A stretch of 64,000 bases of DNA from Psychrobacter sp. DAB_AL43B (GCF_900168255.1 NZ_LT799838.1:62001-126000), one strand, 5' to 3'; counted from the stretch's first letter, positions 26,650-37,759 are shown. Made by a program: numbers and translations. The notes: generated from the sequence alone by a model not told the origin.

Positions 26650-27873
26650 TTATCCTACCACTGCACCCATTTGGAAAATTGGCAAATACATAGCAATGAC
26701 TAAGCCACCGATTAATACCCCTAACACTGCCATAATCATTGGCTCCATTAAGCTGGTCAGACCATCAACGGCGTTATCAACTTCGTTTTCGTAATAGACT
26801 GCTACTTTATCTAGCATCTCTTCTAAGCTACCAGACTCTTCACCGATACCGACCATTTGAATAGCTAAACTTGGAAACAAATTGGTTGAGCGCATTGAAA
26901 ACTGTAATTGTTGACCCGTAGAGACATCATTTTTAATTTGCTGAATAGCGTTATAAAAAACTACGTTGTTGGCCGCACCAGCGGTAGAGTCTAGAGCATC
27001 AAGTAGTGGTACACCAGCAGCAAAAGTAGTCGATAGCGTACGAGAGAAACGTGCAATAACCGCTTGATAAGCAATATTACCAAATATTGGTGCCTTCAAT
27101 ACCGCACGGTCTAAAACATCACGAAATTTCTTCGAGCGCTTTTTAGCTTCTGAAAAACTAATGATGGTACCACCAATAATAATAAGCAAAAGGAACCACC
27201 ATGCTTGCATCCACTCAGACATACCCACCACCATTTGGGTAAAAGCAGGCAATTCTGCACCAAAAGACTCGAATAATCCAGAAAACACTGGAACCACTTT
27301 AACCAGTAGAATAATAGTAACAATAAGAGCGACCACCACGACGGCGATAGGATATTTCATAGCTTTCTTTATTTTTGCTTTAAGCAGTTCACTTTTTTCT
27401 TTATAAGTCGCTACTCGCTCTAACATGGTTTCTAATGCACCTGACTGCTCACCGGATTCAACAAGGGAACAAAATAGATCATCGAAATAGCGTGGGTGTC
27501 TACGTAATGCCGAAGCAAAAGTACCACCGGCTTCAATATCTGCTTTTATTTGTAGCACCAAATCTTTCATACTAGGGTTATCAAGGGAGTCAGCAACAAT
27601 CTCAAAGGATTGTGTTAACGGCACCCCAGCTTTCATCATCGTTGCCAATTGACGGGCAAAAATAGCAATATCGATAGGCTTAATGGATTTTTTGAAGGTG
27701 TATAAGGGTTTCGGTTTTTTCTTAATCCCTTTAACGGTGATACCTTGTTTGCGCAAAGTGGCTTTTGCTAGCTCTAAGCTACGACTGGTCGTCTCGCCTT
27801 TTACCTTTTGCCCACGCCGGTTTACCCCATCATAGACAAAGTCTAATAGCATGTCGGTCTTAGCTTTTGCCAT
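26650..27873 (-). CDS. pilC: Type IV pilus inner-membrane platform protein PilC
   Basis: The polytopic platform that couples the PilB motor to pilin assembly. The 407 residues have two GspF/PilC cytoplasmic repeats: IDIAIFARQLATMMKAGVPLTQSFEIV... and, after the central helix, ARFSRTLSTTFAAGVPLLDALDSTA.... Three membrane helices lie near 210-240, 260-280 and 375-400. Start ATG 27873 (MAKAK) has an excellent GGAAGGAAC ribosome binding site. An in-frame extension to 27948 lacks one. Confidence 0.95.
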   Translation of the reverse strand: MAKAKTDMLLDFVYDGVNRRGQKVKGETTSRSLELAKATLRKQGITVKGIKKKPKPLYTFKKSIKPIDIAIFARQLATMMKAGVPLTQSFEIVADSLDNPSMKDLVLQIKADIEAGGTFASALRRHPRYFDDLFCSLVESGEQSGALETMLERVATYKEKSELLKAKIKKAMKYPIAVVVVALIVTIILLVKVVPVFSGLFESFGAELPAFTQMVVGMSEWMQAWWFLLLIIIGGTIISFSEAKKRSKKFRDVLDRAVLKAPIFGNIAYQAVIARFSRTLSTTFAAGVPLLDALDSTAGAANNVVFYNAIQQIKNDVSTGQQLQFSMRSTNLFPSLAIQMVGIGEESGSLEEMLDKVAVYYENEVDNAVDGLTSLMEPMIMAVLGVLIGGLVIAMYLPIFQMGAVVG

Positions 27874-28103
27874 GTTCCTTCCCTCAAAAAATTGTCTTAT
27901 ATAGTCGAATATAGATAATGCAAGCTCATAAAAATATACCTGATTCATCTTTCGAAAAATTCTTACTTCATTTTAGCGTAAAAAACCAGTATATATCTGT
28001 TTTATTTTCTATCACGACTAATTGTTTTTTACTGTTGGTAAAGAAGCAAGATATAAACTTTCTGTTTTTAGCATTATTTTTGCTTACTTTTAAGCTATGC
28101 ATA

Positions 28104-29813
28104 TTATTCAGAGGTGACGCGCATCATTTCTTGAATACTGGTGACGCCCTGTAAAACTTTTAAAATACCAGAACGGCGTAAGTCTCTAAAACCATTTTTA
28201 ACTGCGGCATCTTTGATATCTATCGCGTTACCGTCTTCCATGATGATACGTGAAATATCAGGGCTGACTTTCATGACTTCATAAATACCGACACGGCCCT
28301 TGTAGCCTTCGCGGCATTCATTACAGCCTACGGGTTCATAAATAGTATGGTCTGGATTGTCCAAGTCAGCATCGTTAAAGCCAAGCTCAAGCAAGCTTTG
28401 ACGTGGGATATTGATAGGCTTTTTACAGTTCTTACATAAGCGTCGTGCTAGCCGCTGGGCAATGACCAAATTCACGGAAGTCGCGATATTAAAAGAAGCC
28501 ACGCCCATATTGCGTAGACGCGTTAAGGTCTCTGGCGCAGAGTTAGTATGAAGGGTTGAGAGTACCATATGGCCTGTTTGCGCGGCTTTGATAGCAATCT
28601 CGGCCGTTTCAAGGTCACGAATCTCACCAACCATTACGATATCGGGATCTTGGCGTAAGAATGACTTAAGGGCGCTAGAAAAAGTCAGTCCCACTTTCGG
28701 GTTAACGTTGACTTGGTTAATCCCTTCAAGGTTAATTTCGACGGGATCTTCAGCGGTTGAGATATTAGTATCACCGGTATTAAGTATGTTAATCCCTGTA
28801 TATAAAGAAACCGTTTTACCAGAACCTGTTGGCCCAGTAATGAGGAGCATTCCTTGCGGTTTATGCAACGCCTCTAAAAACATCTCTTTTTGATCGGGCT
28901 CATAACCGAGCGCTTCAATACCCAACATGGCTGATGAGGGATCTAAGATACGTAGGACAAGTTTTTCACCAAATAGGGTAGGTAGACAGCTTACCCGAAA
29001 GTCGATGGCTTTATCTTTAGATATTTTAAGTTTGATACGTCCATCTTGCGGTACACGGCGCTCTGAGATGTCCATTTGTGACATCACTTTTAGGCGTGCA
29101 GCAATTTTACCAGCAAGCTGTACGGGTGGGTTGGCCATTTTTTGCATCACACCGTCGACACGAAAACGGACCCGATAACTCTTTTCATAGGGCTCGAAAT
29201 GTAAGTCAGAGGCTCCCATACGAATGGCATCAACCAGCATTTTATTGACAAATTTTACTACCGGTGCTTCCTCGACACTATCAGAGAGTTTGGTTTCGCC
29301 TTCCTCTTCTTCGCCTTCATCAAAGCCAATATTTAAATCACTATCAGAAAAGCTATCGAAATTCTGCATCGTATCAGCGTAAAGGCTCTCAATACGCCTT
29401 TTCAACTTATCTTCTTCGACCACAACGGTTTCAATAGATAAGCGTGAGTTAAAGGCAATAGCGTCGATAGCGTCGATACGTGTTGGATCACTTAATGCCA
29501 CAAACAAGCGCTGTCCACGCTTAAAGATTGGCAAAGCATTAAATTTGCGGATAATTTTCTCATCAACCAAATCTTTTGGGATGACATCTGAGCTTAGCGC
29601 ATCAAGATCAAATAAAGGATCGCCAAAAGCTTGCGACAGCATCTGTGCCAATTGATAAGCGTTGGCAAGTTTATGCTCTACTAGATAAGACACCAGCCCT
29701 ATTTGCTGCTGCTGCGACTCAGTCTGCGCCGCTTTCATATGTGCTTCGCTCACGATACCTTCGCTGATCAACTGCTGCGCTAAGCCACCGTATTTACTGG
29801 TTGTGATAGACAT
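28104..29813 (-). CDS. pilB: Type IV pilus assembly ATPase PilB
   Basis: A hexameric traffic ATPase powering pilus extension. The 569 residues have an N-terminal MshEN domain (about 1-160), an acidic linker (DEGEEEEGETK), and the secretion ATPase core with Walker A ITGPTGSGKT, an Asp box, Walker B DIVMVGEIRD and the His box QTGHMVLSTLHTNSA. A tetracysteine zinc site (CKNC...CNEC) lies near the C-terminus. First gene of the pilBCD-coaE group; the 230-base gap to pilC has no terminator that I can see. Confidence 0.96.
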   Translation of the reverse strand: MSITTSKYGGLAQQLISEGIVSEAHMKAAQTESQQQQIGLVSYLVEHKLANAYQLAQMLSQAFGDPLFDLDALSSDVIPKDLVDEKIIRKFNALPIFKRGQRLFVALSDPTRIDAIDAIAFNSRLSIETVVVEEDKLKRRIESLYADTMQNFDSFSDSDLNIGFDEGEEEEGETKLSDSVEEAPVVKFVNKMLVDAIRMGASDLHFEPYEKSYRVRFRVDGVMQKMANPPVQLAGKIAARLKVMSQMDISERRVPQDGRIKLKISKDKAIDFRVSCLPTLFGEKLVLRILDPSSAMLGIEALGYEPDQKEMFLEALHKPQGMLLITGPTGSGKTVSLYTGINILNTGDTNISTAEDPVEINLEGINQVNVNPKVGLTFSSALKSFLRQDPDIVMVGEIRDLETAEIAIKAAQTGHMVLSTLHTNSAPETLTRLRNMGVASFNIATSVNLVIAQRLARRLCKNCKKPINIPRQSLLELGFNDADLDNPDHTIYEPVGCNECREGYKGRVGIYEVMKVSPDISRIIMEDGNAIDIKDAAVKNGFRDLRRSGILKVLQGVTSIQEMMRVTSE

Positions 29814-30256
29814 TAAGACTTCTCCTTACTCGATACCGAATATGCGATATATTTACCTAAACCACAGGCTATCTGTTTATCACGTTCAATCTGTTTATCA
29901 CGTTCAAATAACAGCCAATCTAGCGATGATGTTTAAGCGATTTTTTTAAGATGTGTATGTTGGGGTATTCATTTAAAGGTATTGATTTTAAAAAATAGTT
30001 TGAGATATAGAAATAACTAATTGTCTGCACTTTATCCTATATTGATAGCATCATATAGGAATTTACGTGAGCTTAAAGGTTTTATAGGGGTAAAGGGCTT
30101 TTGAGCAGTTAAAAATATCCGCTTAGCGAAATCTACTAAACAAGCTGTTAAAACTCAGTTTTGATTTTGGACGCACTATACTATAGCACTTGCGAAATAT
30201 TTGTTATACTTGCGCGCATATTAGCCACATTGGCAGTCATACATAAGAGAAGGTAG
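29814..30256. other. Intergenic region between pilB and tpiA
   Basis: 443 bases between divergent genes. It carries an exact 18-bp direct repeat (ATCTGTTTATCACGTTCA at 29871-29888 and 29889-29906), about 60-95 bases upstream of pilB. It could be a duplicated regulator site or replication slippage. Near tpiA are AT-rich promoter-like boxes and a strong AGAGAAGG ribosome binding site. Confidence 0.5.
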
Positions 30257-31072
30257 ATGAGAATGCAAGCTTGGATAATTGGAAATTGGAAGCAGAATCC
30301 AGCGACGATCCATGATGTCAATGCGCTACTAGATGACTTACTTACTACCATGAATGCGACAGAGCAAGCTAATACAGCGTTTACCGCTCGCTGTCAGTTA
30401 ATGTTAGCGCCAAGTTTTATTCATTTAACTACTGTCAGTGCTCGTTTAAAAGGCACCTTAGCACTGTGCGCGGCGCAGGATATTAGTGCTCATAGTTCTA
30501 CTGTTGGCGCATATACAGGTGATTGTTCAGCGCAACAAATAGCTGACGCTGGCGCAACGTGGACAATCCTTGGTCACTCTGAGCGTCGTCAGTATCATCA
30601 AGAGTCTCATGAGGACTTATTGCAAAAAGTGACTCACGCACTAACGCAAGACTTGGGCGTCGTATTCTGTATCGGTGAGACCCAAGCACAATATGATGCT
30701 CAGCAAACGTTGGAAGTCATCGACAGCCAGTTATCGGTCATCAAAGACTTACTCGCGCAGCAGCCAAAACTTATTGATTCGTTATCGACTCGTTTAATCA
30801 TTGCCTACGAGCCGGTATGGGCAATTGGGACTGGCAAAGTGCCTACCGTGGCAGAGGTTAGCGCGACTCACCAACATATCAAGCAATCGGTTGCAGGCTT
30901 TGCGGAGTCGCTATCTGCTATTACTGTCTTATATGGTGGTAGTGTCAATGCTGATAATGCCGATAGTTTTGCTGCAGATTCTATGATTGACGGAGCCTTG
31001 GTTGGCGGCGCTTCACTAAAAGCAGAGAGCTTTTTAGCGATTGCCAACGCCTTTAGTCGAGCCAATACTTAA
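30257..31072 (+). CDS. tpiA: Triosephosphate isomerase
   Basis: Interconverts dihydroxyacetone phosphate and glyceraldehyde 3-phosphate. The 271 residues include the substrate Asn/Lys (IGNWKQNP), the electrophilic His in [11 protein letters not shown], the catalytic Glu in [15 protein letters not shown] with loop 6, and the phosphate-binding [12 protein letters not shown]. Start ATG 30257 with GAGAAGG. Followed by secG, as in many gammaproteobacteria, but a separate promoter precedes secG. Confidence 0.96.
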   Translation: MRMQAWIIGNWKQNPATIHDVNALLDDLLTTMNATEQANTAFTARCQLMLAPSFIHLTTVSARLKGTLALCAAQDISAHSSTVGAYTGDCSAQQIADAGATWTILGHSERRQYHQESHEDLLQKVTHALTQDLGVVFCIGETQAQYDAQQTLEVIDSQLSVIKDLLAQQPKLIDSLSTRLIIAYEPVWAIGTGKVPTVAEVSATHQHIKQSVAGFAESLSAITVLYGGSVNADNADSFAADSMIDGALVGGASLKAESFLAIANAFSRANT

Positions 31073-31146
31073 TAAGTAAAAAAAGGATTAAAGACTAATT
31101 ATTTGCTTTATCCGTAAAATGTCTTTATCAGTTGGCAAAAGTGGCT

Positions 31147-31175
31147 TTAACAGTGCCCTTGCAATCGTGTACAAT
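31147..31175 (+). promoter_or_regulatory. Sigma70 promoter upstream of secG
   Basis: TTAACA (31147-31152), a 17-base spacer and TACAAT (31170-31175), 114 bases before the secG start. Confidence 0.55.
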
Positions 31176-31288
31176 GCGCCTTATTTATAGCATTGGTTTG
31201 GCGTCATCACACGCTGATCTTTATCACTATTAAACCTTACGATTTATTTTTCGTTATCAGTCGTCATTACGCGGCAAAAGAGGCCACC

Positions 31289-31597
31289 ATGTATACGTTT
31301 ATATTAGCCCTGCATATTATCGTGGCAATAGCCATGATTGGCTTGATTTTGATACAGCATGGCAAAGGGGCAGATGCGGGGGCTTCTTTTGGCGCAGGCT
31401 CTTCTGGCACAGTATTCGGCGCAGCAGGCACAGCAAACTTCCTAACTCGTGCGACAGCCGTGCTGACCCTCATATTTTTTATCACCAGTATGACGCTCGC
31501 CGTCCATGCTCGTAAGCAAGCGGAAGATCAGTTTCGTCTAGATGCGCCAGTTTCAGCACCACAAACGCCGCGTCCTTTGACTCAAAATCCTCAGTAG
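31289..31597 (+). CDS. secG: Preprotein translocase subunit SecG
   Basis: Accessory subunit of SecYEG. The 102 residues have two membrane helices (about 3-24 and 52-72) joined by the conserved loop LIQHGKGADAGASFGAGSSGTVFGAAGTANFLTR. Start ATG 31289 with AAAGAGG upstream matches the family N-terminus; the frame is open further upstream but without a ribosome binding site. It precedes tRNA-Leu, the typical secG-leuU-metY-rimP order. Confidence 0.95.
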   Translation: MYTFILALHIIVAIAMIGLILIQHGKGADAGASFGAGSSGTVFGAAGTANFLTRATAVLTLIFFITSMTLAVHARKQAEDQFRLDAPVSAPQTPRPLTQNPQ

Positions 31598-31756
31598 CCG
31601 TCTTTAAACAGCGTTTTCTAAGCAGGCAGCTCTTGCTATTTTAAGACGTTACATTTACAATGCTTTTCTGTTTTTATAAGTCTTTGTCTATCGATGCCTA
31701 CCTTAAGCATCAATTATGATAGATGAGATGTCAGAAAACAGAGCAGTCAGAAAAAT

Positions 31757-31841
31757 GCGATTGTGGTGGAATTGGTAGACACGCCATCTTGAGGGGGTGG
31801 TGGCGCAAGCTGTGGGGGTTCAAGTCCCCCCAATCGCACCA
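31757..31841 (+). tRNA. tRNA-Leu (anticodon GAG)
   Basis: An 85-base cloverleaf with encoded CCA. Acceptor GCGATTG pairs with CAATCGC. The anticodon stem CCATC / GGTGG encloses the loop TTGAGGG, giving GAG. A long variable arm (class II) and the T arm GGGGGTTCAAGTCCCCC follow. Confidence 0.96.
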
Positions 31842-31917
31842 ATTTTTAAAGTTGTATCGTATTAAATGAGTGGTTATATAGGTAAAATTTTTATTTTAAG
31901 TTATTTTCAAATAAAGA

Positions 31918-31946
31918 TTGACAGTTCTATAAAACCTCCCTATAAT
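31918..31946 (+). promoter_or_regulatory. Consensus sigma70 promoter of tRNA-fMet
   Basis: Exact TTGACA (31918-31923), 17-base spacer, exact TATAAT (31941-31946). The distance of 16 bases to the mature tRNA suggests a very short 5' leader. Confidence 0.9.
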
Positions 31947-31962
31947 ACGCGTTCTAGATTGA

Positions 31963-32039
<77 letters not shown>

Positions 32040-32086
32040 CTTTTTATACTGATATTTTGTACACTAAATCTGTCAGTGCCAATTAG

Positions 32087-32114
32087 CCCACCATTATGCT
32101 TGTGGGTTTTTTTG
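32087..32114 (+). terminator. Terminator after tRNA-fMet
   Basis: Short stem CCCAC / GTGGG followed by seven T. It lies 47 bases after the tRNA and may be partial, since E. coli metY reads through into rimP-nusA. Confidence 0.6.
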
Positions 32115-32458
32115 TATCTGAAAGTCGGTGTTATCGCGGTATCTATCCTATTTATGCTAAGCTCTATGCCTATAGAGTACGTTGATATCCGCTATTTGCG
32201 CGATTGATCGTAAGCAACACTATCTTCTACTTCATACTCTTTTGCTGATAGTTTTGCTTTATGAATAATAATAGCACTAATCTTTTGAGCTTGATATCTA
32301 TTGGTTGTGCCCTTATAAAGAAGCAAAATCCATATAATATCGGGTTAGGTTTGTAGTAAAAATAATACAATATACAACGATTATACTGCCTGTTATAGAT
32401 ATACGATTAAGACGATGCATCTACAACAGATAGGTAAATAGGACATTATTAATAGATT
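32115..32458. other. Intergenic region upstream of rimP
   Basis: About 340 AT-rich bases before rimP with no ORF or RNA gene recognised. A promoter for the rimP-nusA-infB transcript is expected here but not resolved. Confidence 0.3.
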
Positions 32459-32959
32459 ATGAAACTTTCTACCAAAGTTACAGAGTTAACCAGTATTATT
32501 GCCCCTGCGGTCGCTGCTTGTGATGTAGCGTTGTGGGGCATAGAATTTGCACCACAAGGCAATCGCTCTTTGTTGCGTATTTATATTGAGGCGTTGCCAG
32601 AAGAGCAAGCCCAGAATAAGCAGGTAACGATTGAAAATTGCGCAGCAGTGAATCACCAAGTAAGTGGTATTCTTGAGGTTCATGATCCGATTGCTGGTGA
32701 GTTTATTTTAGAAGTATCTTCACCTGGTTTTGACCGTGCCTTTTTCTCAGATGAACAGATGCATGGCTATGTGGGTCAAACAGTGAGTTTGCGTTTGATA
32801 CAAGCGATTGGCGAGGGTGACAAAAAACGCCGTAAAGCCACGGGAAGATTAGATAGCATAGATGCCGTCTCTTTAAAGCTGACTGCCACCGACGGTGAGC
32901 AGTTCGAGATTGCATTAAGTAATATCGATAAAGCCAATTTAATTTATGAAGATGCTTAG
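32459..32959 (+). CDS. rimP: Ribosome maturation factor RimP
   Basis: Assists maturation of the 30S subunit. The 166 residues show LWGIEFAPQGNRSLLRIYIE, the conserved ENCAAVNHQVSGILEVHDPIAGEFILEVSSPGFDRAFF block, and the C-terminal SH3-like part ending DIDKANL-type (NIDKANLIYEDA). First gene of the rimP-nusA-infB group. Confidence 0.95.
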   Translation: MKLSTKVTELTSIIAPAVAACDVALWGIEFAPQGNRSLLRIYIEALPEEQAQNKQVTIENCAAVNHQVSGILEVHDPIAGEFILEVSSPGFDRAFFSDEQMHGYVGQTVSLRLIQAIGEGDKKRRKATGRLDSIDAVSLKLTATDGEQFEIALSNIDKANLIYEDA

Positions 32960-33137
32960 CTAATTAAAATGTTTAATTTATAAACATGGATAGTTTAATT
33001 TGATAGGTTAAGTCGCTCATTATAAATTGGTATTTTACGTTACGCTCCAAATAGCTTAGATAGCTGATGGTGAAAATATACAGTAATACACAAATTATAA
33101 AATTTAAGTCAATTAAAAATGATAGGACAGGTATAGC

Positions 33138-34622
33138 ATGAGTCGTGAAATCTTAACGGTAGTAGAAACTGTCAGTAATGAAAAGGGCTTAAATCCTGAA
33201 GATATCTTTGAAGCAATTGAAGAGGCTTTAGTGGTTTCGACCAAGAAAAAAGTATATACCGAACAGCCAGAAGTGGCCGTGCGGGTTGCCATCGATCGTA
33301 CGACTGGCGATTATGATACTTATCGTTACTGGACAGTGGTTGCAGACGAAGACCATGAAATGCCTGCTTGTCAGCTTGCTATTACTGATCTTGATCAAGA
33401 TGAATGGTCAATTGGTGATATAAAAGAAGAGCAAATTGAGTCGATCGAATTCGGTCGTATTGCGGCCACACAAGCCAAACAAGTTATCATCCAAAAAATC
33501 CGTGAAGCTGAGCGTGCGCTTGTCGCTGATGCTTTTGAGCCACGTGTTGGTGAGATGATGTATGGCGAAGTAAAAAAACAGACACGCGATGGTTATATCA
33601 TCGATTTAGGTGACAACGCAGAAGGTTATCTTTCACGCGATCAAATGTTGCCACGTGAGCAGCTACGTGCAAAGTCACGTATCAACGCCATCTTATATCA
33701 TGTGAACCGTGAAAATCGCGGCGCACAGTTGCTATTGTCGCGTACCCATCCTGAGATGCTCTCGGCACTGATGCAAAAAGAAGTGCCTGAGATTGCAGAA
33801 CAAATCATTGAAATTCGTAATGTCGCTCGCTTGCCGGGTACTCGTGCTAAAATAGCCGTGAAGACCAACGATCATCGTATCGATCCTGTTGGCGCTTGTA
33901 TTGGTATGCGTGGTACGCGTATCCAAGCAGTACAGCAAGAGCTTGATGGTGAGCGTATTGATGTGGTGGTTTGGTCAGATGACCCAGCCCAATTTATCAT
34001 CAGCTCTTTAGAGCCCGCTGACGTTAGCAGTATTATTTTAGATGAAGATACCAAAACCGCTGATATTATCTTTAGCACCAATGATCAGTTGGCGCGCGCG
34101 ATTGGCTCACAAGGTCAAAACGTACGTTTGGCTTCTGAGCTGACCGGCTATAAGCTTAATATGATGCTAGAAGAAGAGTATCAGCAGCGTCAAGAAAACG
34201 AATCTAAAGCCTTTATCGAATTATTCTATGAACGTCTAGAAGTGGATAAAGACTTAGCACAAGCGCTTGTCGATATTGGTTTTACCAGTATTGAAGAAGT
34301 GGCTTATGTGCCAGTTGAAACCTTTTATGATATCGAAGGTTTAGACGATGAAGCGATTGATATGATTCAAGAGCGTGCTAAAGAAGTGGTCATCGCTGAC
34401 GAATTAGTCAAACAACAAAACATGAAAGAGCCAAGTCAAGAACTACAAGATCTTGAAGGAATGACGGTCAGTTGGGCTTATAAAATGGCACAAAAAGACA
34501 TCATTACGGTTGATGACTTGGCAGAACAAGCCGTCTTCGATTTAGAAGATATCGAAGGCTTAGATACCGAAACCGCAGGAAAACTCATCATGAAAGCTCG
34601 GGAATCTTGGTTCAATGAATAA
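33138..34622 (+). CDS. nusA: Transcription termination/antitermination factor NusA
   Basis: RNA polymerase-associated factor for pausing, termination and rRNA antitermination. The 494 residues consist of the N-terminal polymerase-binding domain (1-130), S1 (YGEVKKQTRDGYIIDLGDNAEGYL, from about 135), two KH domains (the GACIGMRGTRIQAV and IGSQGQNVRLASELTGY motifs) and two C-terminal acidic repeats (ALVDIGFTSIEEVAYVP and a second, LEGMTVSWAYKMAQKDI). Full length compared with 495 in E. coli. Confidence 0.97.
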   Translation: MSREILTVVETVSNEKGLNPEDIFEAIEEALVVSTKKKVYTEQPEVAVRVAIDRTTGDYDTYRYWTVVADEDHEMPACQLAITDLDQDEWSIGDIKEEQIESIEFGRIAATQAKQVIIQKIREAERALVADAFEPRVGEMMYGEVKKQTRDGYIIDLGDNAEGYLSRDQMLPREQLRAKSRINAILYHVNRENRGAQLLLSRTHPEMLSALMQKEVPEIAEQIIEIRNVARLPGTRAKIAVKTNDHRIDPVGACIGMRGTRIQAVQQELDGERIDVVVWSDDPAQFIISSLEPADVSSIILDEDTKTADIIFSTNDQLARAIGSQGQNVRLASELTGYKLNMMLEEEYQQRQENESKAFIELFYERLEVDKDLAQALVDIGFTSIEEVAYVPVETFYDIEGLDDEAIDMIQERAKEVVIADELVKQQNMKEPSQELQDLEGMTVSWAYKMAQKDIITVDDLAEQAVFDLEDIEGLDTETAGKLIMKARESWFNE

Positions 34623-34773
34623 GCGGTAACTGCATATCGCTGTCTTTTGGTGATATGCTATCGATAATAAAGTGCTGGTATGACTGCAATACAAATACTA
34701 GCCTTACCCCAATCATTTGTAGCCAACAACTGAATTGAACATATAGCAAATAATAGACAGTAGGTGATAATAA

Positions 34774-37500
34774 ATGGCAGATAAGACCGTCAAAGAACTG
34801 GCAGATATGGTAGGCAAAACCGCAAGTGCTGTAAAACAGCAACTGGTAGATGCTGGACTGCCTGCTCGCGCAGAGGATGACCTAGTCACCGAGCTTGAGC
34901 AGGAAAAGTTGGTGACGTATTTAAAGCAAAGTCATGGTCAGCAAGACAAGCGTCGTATTAGTCTTAAGTCTAAGACGACTAGTACCGCGCGCGTGACTGG
35001 CTCTTCAGGTAAATCTAAGAGCGTCAATGTTGAAGTGCGTAAAAAGAAAGTATTCGAAAAGCCTGATCCAGAAAAGATGGCTGAAGATTTGGCTGCACGC
35101 GAGCAAGCGATGATTGAGTCGCAAGAGCGTGCTGCTAAAGATGCTGAAGACCGTGCTGCTACTAAGAAAAAATCTGAAGATCGTCAGGCGGCTACTCTAG
35201 CCGCGATGCGCGCAAGTTTAGGCTCTAGCAAAAAGTCTGATGATAAGAACGACGATATCTCAACGTCAGTGGTTGTGAAAAAAGGCGGTAAGACCACAGT
35301 TGAGATCAAGCCGAAAGAACAACCTAAGAAGAAAGTCGCTGCGACCAAACCAAAAGTTGAAACGGCAGCGGAGCGTAAAGCTCGCGAAGTGCGTGAGAAA
35401 GAAGAAGCTCGTTTACGCGAGATTGAAACAGAAACACGTCGTACCCAAGCTGAAGAAGCACAAAAACGTACGCTTGAACAAATGCGTAAAATGGCCGGTC
35501 AATATACGGATCAGCCTGCTGCTGAAGTTCGTAAAGACGAACCATTGGCAGAAGGTTTGGTGGGTGATGCGCTAGAAGAATCGTTTGAAAAAGAGCGTCG
35601 TGAAATCAAGCGCGGTGCAAGTAGTACTAGTGCCCGTGGCCGTGGTCGTCGTAAGAATCAAGACGAGCGTGAAATTAAAAACCGTAAAAACGGTTTACGT
35701 TCAAGCCAGTCGGCACAGCATAAGTTTGAAAAGCCTGTCGAAAAAATCGTTTATGATGTAGAAATCAGCGAACAAATCACTGTTTCTGATCTTGCTCAAC
35801 GTATGGCAGTGAAAGCCCGTGAAGTAACCAAGTTGCTCATGAAAATGGGTGAGATTGCTCGCGAAAACGATACGATTGATCAAGCAACAGCCAGTCTAAT
35901 CGTAGAAGAGATGGGTCACAATCCAGTACCAGTTAGTGATACTAAAGTTGAAGACGACTTACAAGATGCCGTTGATGAGCGCAGCAGTAACGTGCAAACG
36001 CGTCCACCGGTTGTCACTATCATGGGTCACGTTGACCATGGTAAAACATCACTGTTAGATAAAATTCGCGCAACGAAGGTCGCGACTGGCGAAGCGGGCG
36101 GTATTACCCAGCATATCGGTGCTTACCATGTGAAAACAGATCGCGGTGTTATCACGTTCCTTGATACCCCAGGTCACGCGGCCTTTAGTGCAATGCGTTC
36201 ACGTGGTGCTCAAGCAACGGATATCGTTGTAATCGTTGTCGCTGCTGATGACGGTATGATGCCACAAACTGCAGAAGCGATTGATCATGCTCGCGCCGCT
36301 GGTACACCTATCATTGTTGCTATCAACAAAATGGATAAGCCTAGTGCTGATCCTGATCGCGTACTGAATGAATTAACTGCTAAAGAAGTGGTTTCAGAAG
36401 AGTGGGGCGGCGATACCCCGATGGCCCGCATCTCAGCCAAAACCGGTGACGGTATTGACGAGCTTTTAGAACTCATCAGCCTACAAGCTGAGCTTATGGA
36501 GCTAGAAGCGCCGTTAGATGGTGCAGCTCAAGGTGTGGTTATCGAGTCAAGACTTGAGAAAGGTCGCGGTCCTGTTGTTAGTGTCCTAGTTAAAAAAGGA
36601 ACGTTAAAACAAGGCGATCTAGTCTTAGCCGGTGAGCATTATGGTAAAGTCCGTGCGATGACTGATGAACACGGTCAGCGTATTAAATCAGCTGGTCCTT
36701 CAATCCCTGTAGAGATCTTAGGTTTACCTGAAACACCAGCTGCTGGTAGCGAATTCTTAGTCGTCACTGATGAGAAAAAAGCCCGTGAAGTTGCGGACTT
36801 TAGAACCAACCGTGAGCGTGAGCGTCAGCTGGAACGCCAGAATGCGATGCGTTTAGAGAGTATGTTCGATCAGATGGAACAAGGTAATGTGTCATTCTTA
36901 AACATTGTCCTAAAAACAGATGTTCGTGGTTCACTTGAAGCGTTACTTGCAGCATTGAACGAATTATCAACGGATGAAGTTAAAGTCAGGGTCATTAGCT
37001 CAGGTGTTGGTCCTATCTCTGAGTCTGATGTGACATTAGCAGAATCTAGTGAAGCTGTATTGTTAGGTTTCAACGTCCGTGCAGATGCAACCGCACGCCG
37101 TAAAGCAGATGCAGCTAACATGGATATTCGCTATTATAGTGTTATCTATGGCTTGATTGATGATGTGAAAGCGGCCATGAGCGGTATGTTGGCACCTGAA
37201 CATCGTGAGAAAATCTTGGGTGTCGCGGATGTTCGTGAAGTATTCCGCTCTAGTAAGTTTGGTGCAGCTGCCGGTTGTATGGTGGTTGAAGGTACCATTT
37301 ATCGCAACAAGCCTATCCGTGTATTACGTAATGACCAAGTTATCTTTACTGGTCAATTACAATCATTACGTCGCTACAAAGAAGACGTCAATGAAGTACG
37401 TACTGGTATGGAATGTGGTCTAGCCGTTCGTGGCTATGATGTAGAAGATGGCGATAAAATCGAAGTCTTTGAGATCCAAGAGTTCGCACGTACTATCTAA
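34774..37500 (+). CDS. infB: Translation initiation factor IF-2
   Basis: GTPase that brings fMet-tRNA to the 30S subunit and promotes subunit joining. 908 residues: IF2N repeat at the start ([23 protein letters not shown]), a long Lys/Glu/Arg-rich helix (about 90-290), a second IF2N domain ([23 protein letters not shown]), then the G domain with [12 protein letters not shown] near residue 418, DTPGHAAF and [11 protein letters not shown], and domains II-IV to the end. A downstream start inside the gene (IF2-beta type) cannot be judged from sequence. Followed by a terminator at 37590. Confidence 0.97.
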   Translation: MADKTVKELADMVGKTASAVKQQLVDAGLPARAEDDLVTELEQEKLVTYLKQSHGQQDKRRISLKSKTTSTARVTGSSGKSKSVNVEVRKKKVFEKPDPEKMAEDLAAREQAMIESQERAAKDAEDRAATKKKSEDRQAATLAAMRASLGSSKKSDDKNDDISTSVVVKKGGKTTVEIKPKEQPKKKVAATKPKVETAAERKAREVREKEEARLREIETETRRTQAEEAQKRTLEQMRKMAGQYTDQPAAEVRKDEPLAEGLVGDALEESFEKERREIKRGASSTSARGRGRRKNQDEREIKNRKNGLRSSQSAQHKFEKPVEKIVYDVEISEQITVSDLAQRMAVKAREVTKLLMKMGEIARENDTIDQATASLIVEEMGHNPVPVSDTKVEDDLQDAVDERSSNVQTRPPVVTIMGHVDHGKTSLLDKIRATKVATGEAGGITQHIGAYHVKTDRGVITFLDTPGHAAFSAMRSRGAQATDIVVIVVAADDGMMPQTAEAIDHARAAGTPIIVAINKMDKPSADPDRVLNELTAKEVVSEEWGGDTPMARISAKTGDGIDELLELISLQAELMELEAPLDGAAQGVVIESRLEKGRGPVVSVLVKKGTLKQGDLVLAGEHYGKVRAMTDEHGQRIKSAGPSIPVEILGLPETPAAGSEFLVVTDEKKAREVADFRTNRERERQLERQNAMRLESMFDQMEQGNVSFLNIVLKTDVRGSLEALLAALNELSTDEVKVRVISSGVGPISESDVTLAESSEAVLLGFNVRADATARRKADAANMDIRYYSVIYGLIDDVKAAMSGMLAPEHREKILGVADVREVFRSSKFGAAAGCMVVEGTIYRNKPIRVLRNDQVIFTGQLQSLRRYKEDVNEVRTGMECGLAVRGYDVEDGDKIEVFEIQEFARTI

Positions 37501-37589
37501 AGTTGCTGTTCGATAGAATGGTATTCGATGATGCAATACGCCTAACTAGCTAAGCATGTCCGATATCCTCTTAATATCCAGCTGTACTT

Positions 37590-37623
37590 AGGCCTAACAG
37601 GTACACCCTGCTAGGCCTTTTTT
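37590..37623 (+). terminator. Intrinsic terminator after infB
   Basis: Stem AGGCCTAaCAGG / CCCTGcTAGGCCT followed by a run of T. It splits infB from rbfA. Confidence 0.8.
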
Positions 37624-37652
37624 AACAAATATTATTCATTCAATCTATTAAG

Positions 37653-37759
37653 AATACCGTTCCCAAAAATTAGAGTAGCTAGTAAAATAAGTGTAGGTAC
37701 TACTCTTTACAGGCTAAGCGAGTTGCACACAGCTCATTGTATTTTTTGGGTTCAGTATC
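37653..37759 (-). mobile_element. 107-bp MITE-like dispersed repeat, copy B
   Basis: In reverse complement it matches 3849-3955 over the full 107 bases. Its ends form an imperfect inverted repeat (AATACCGTTCCCAAAAATTA against GATACTGAACCCAAAAAATA). It lies between the infB terminator and rbfA, so it fills most of the rbfA upstream region. No ORF. Flanking duplications are not obvious. Confidence 0.68.

Noticed and set aside
35300..35575. Alternative-frame ORF within infB
   Set aside because: Created by the repetitive Lys/Arg/Glu codons of the IF-2 linker; not a gene.
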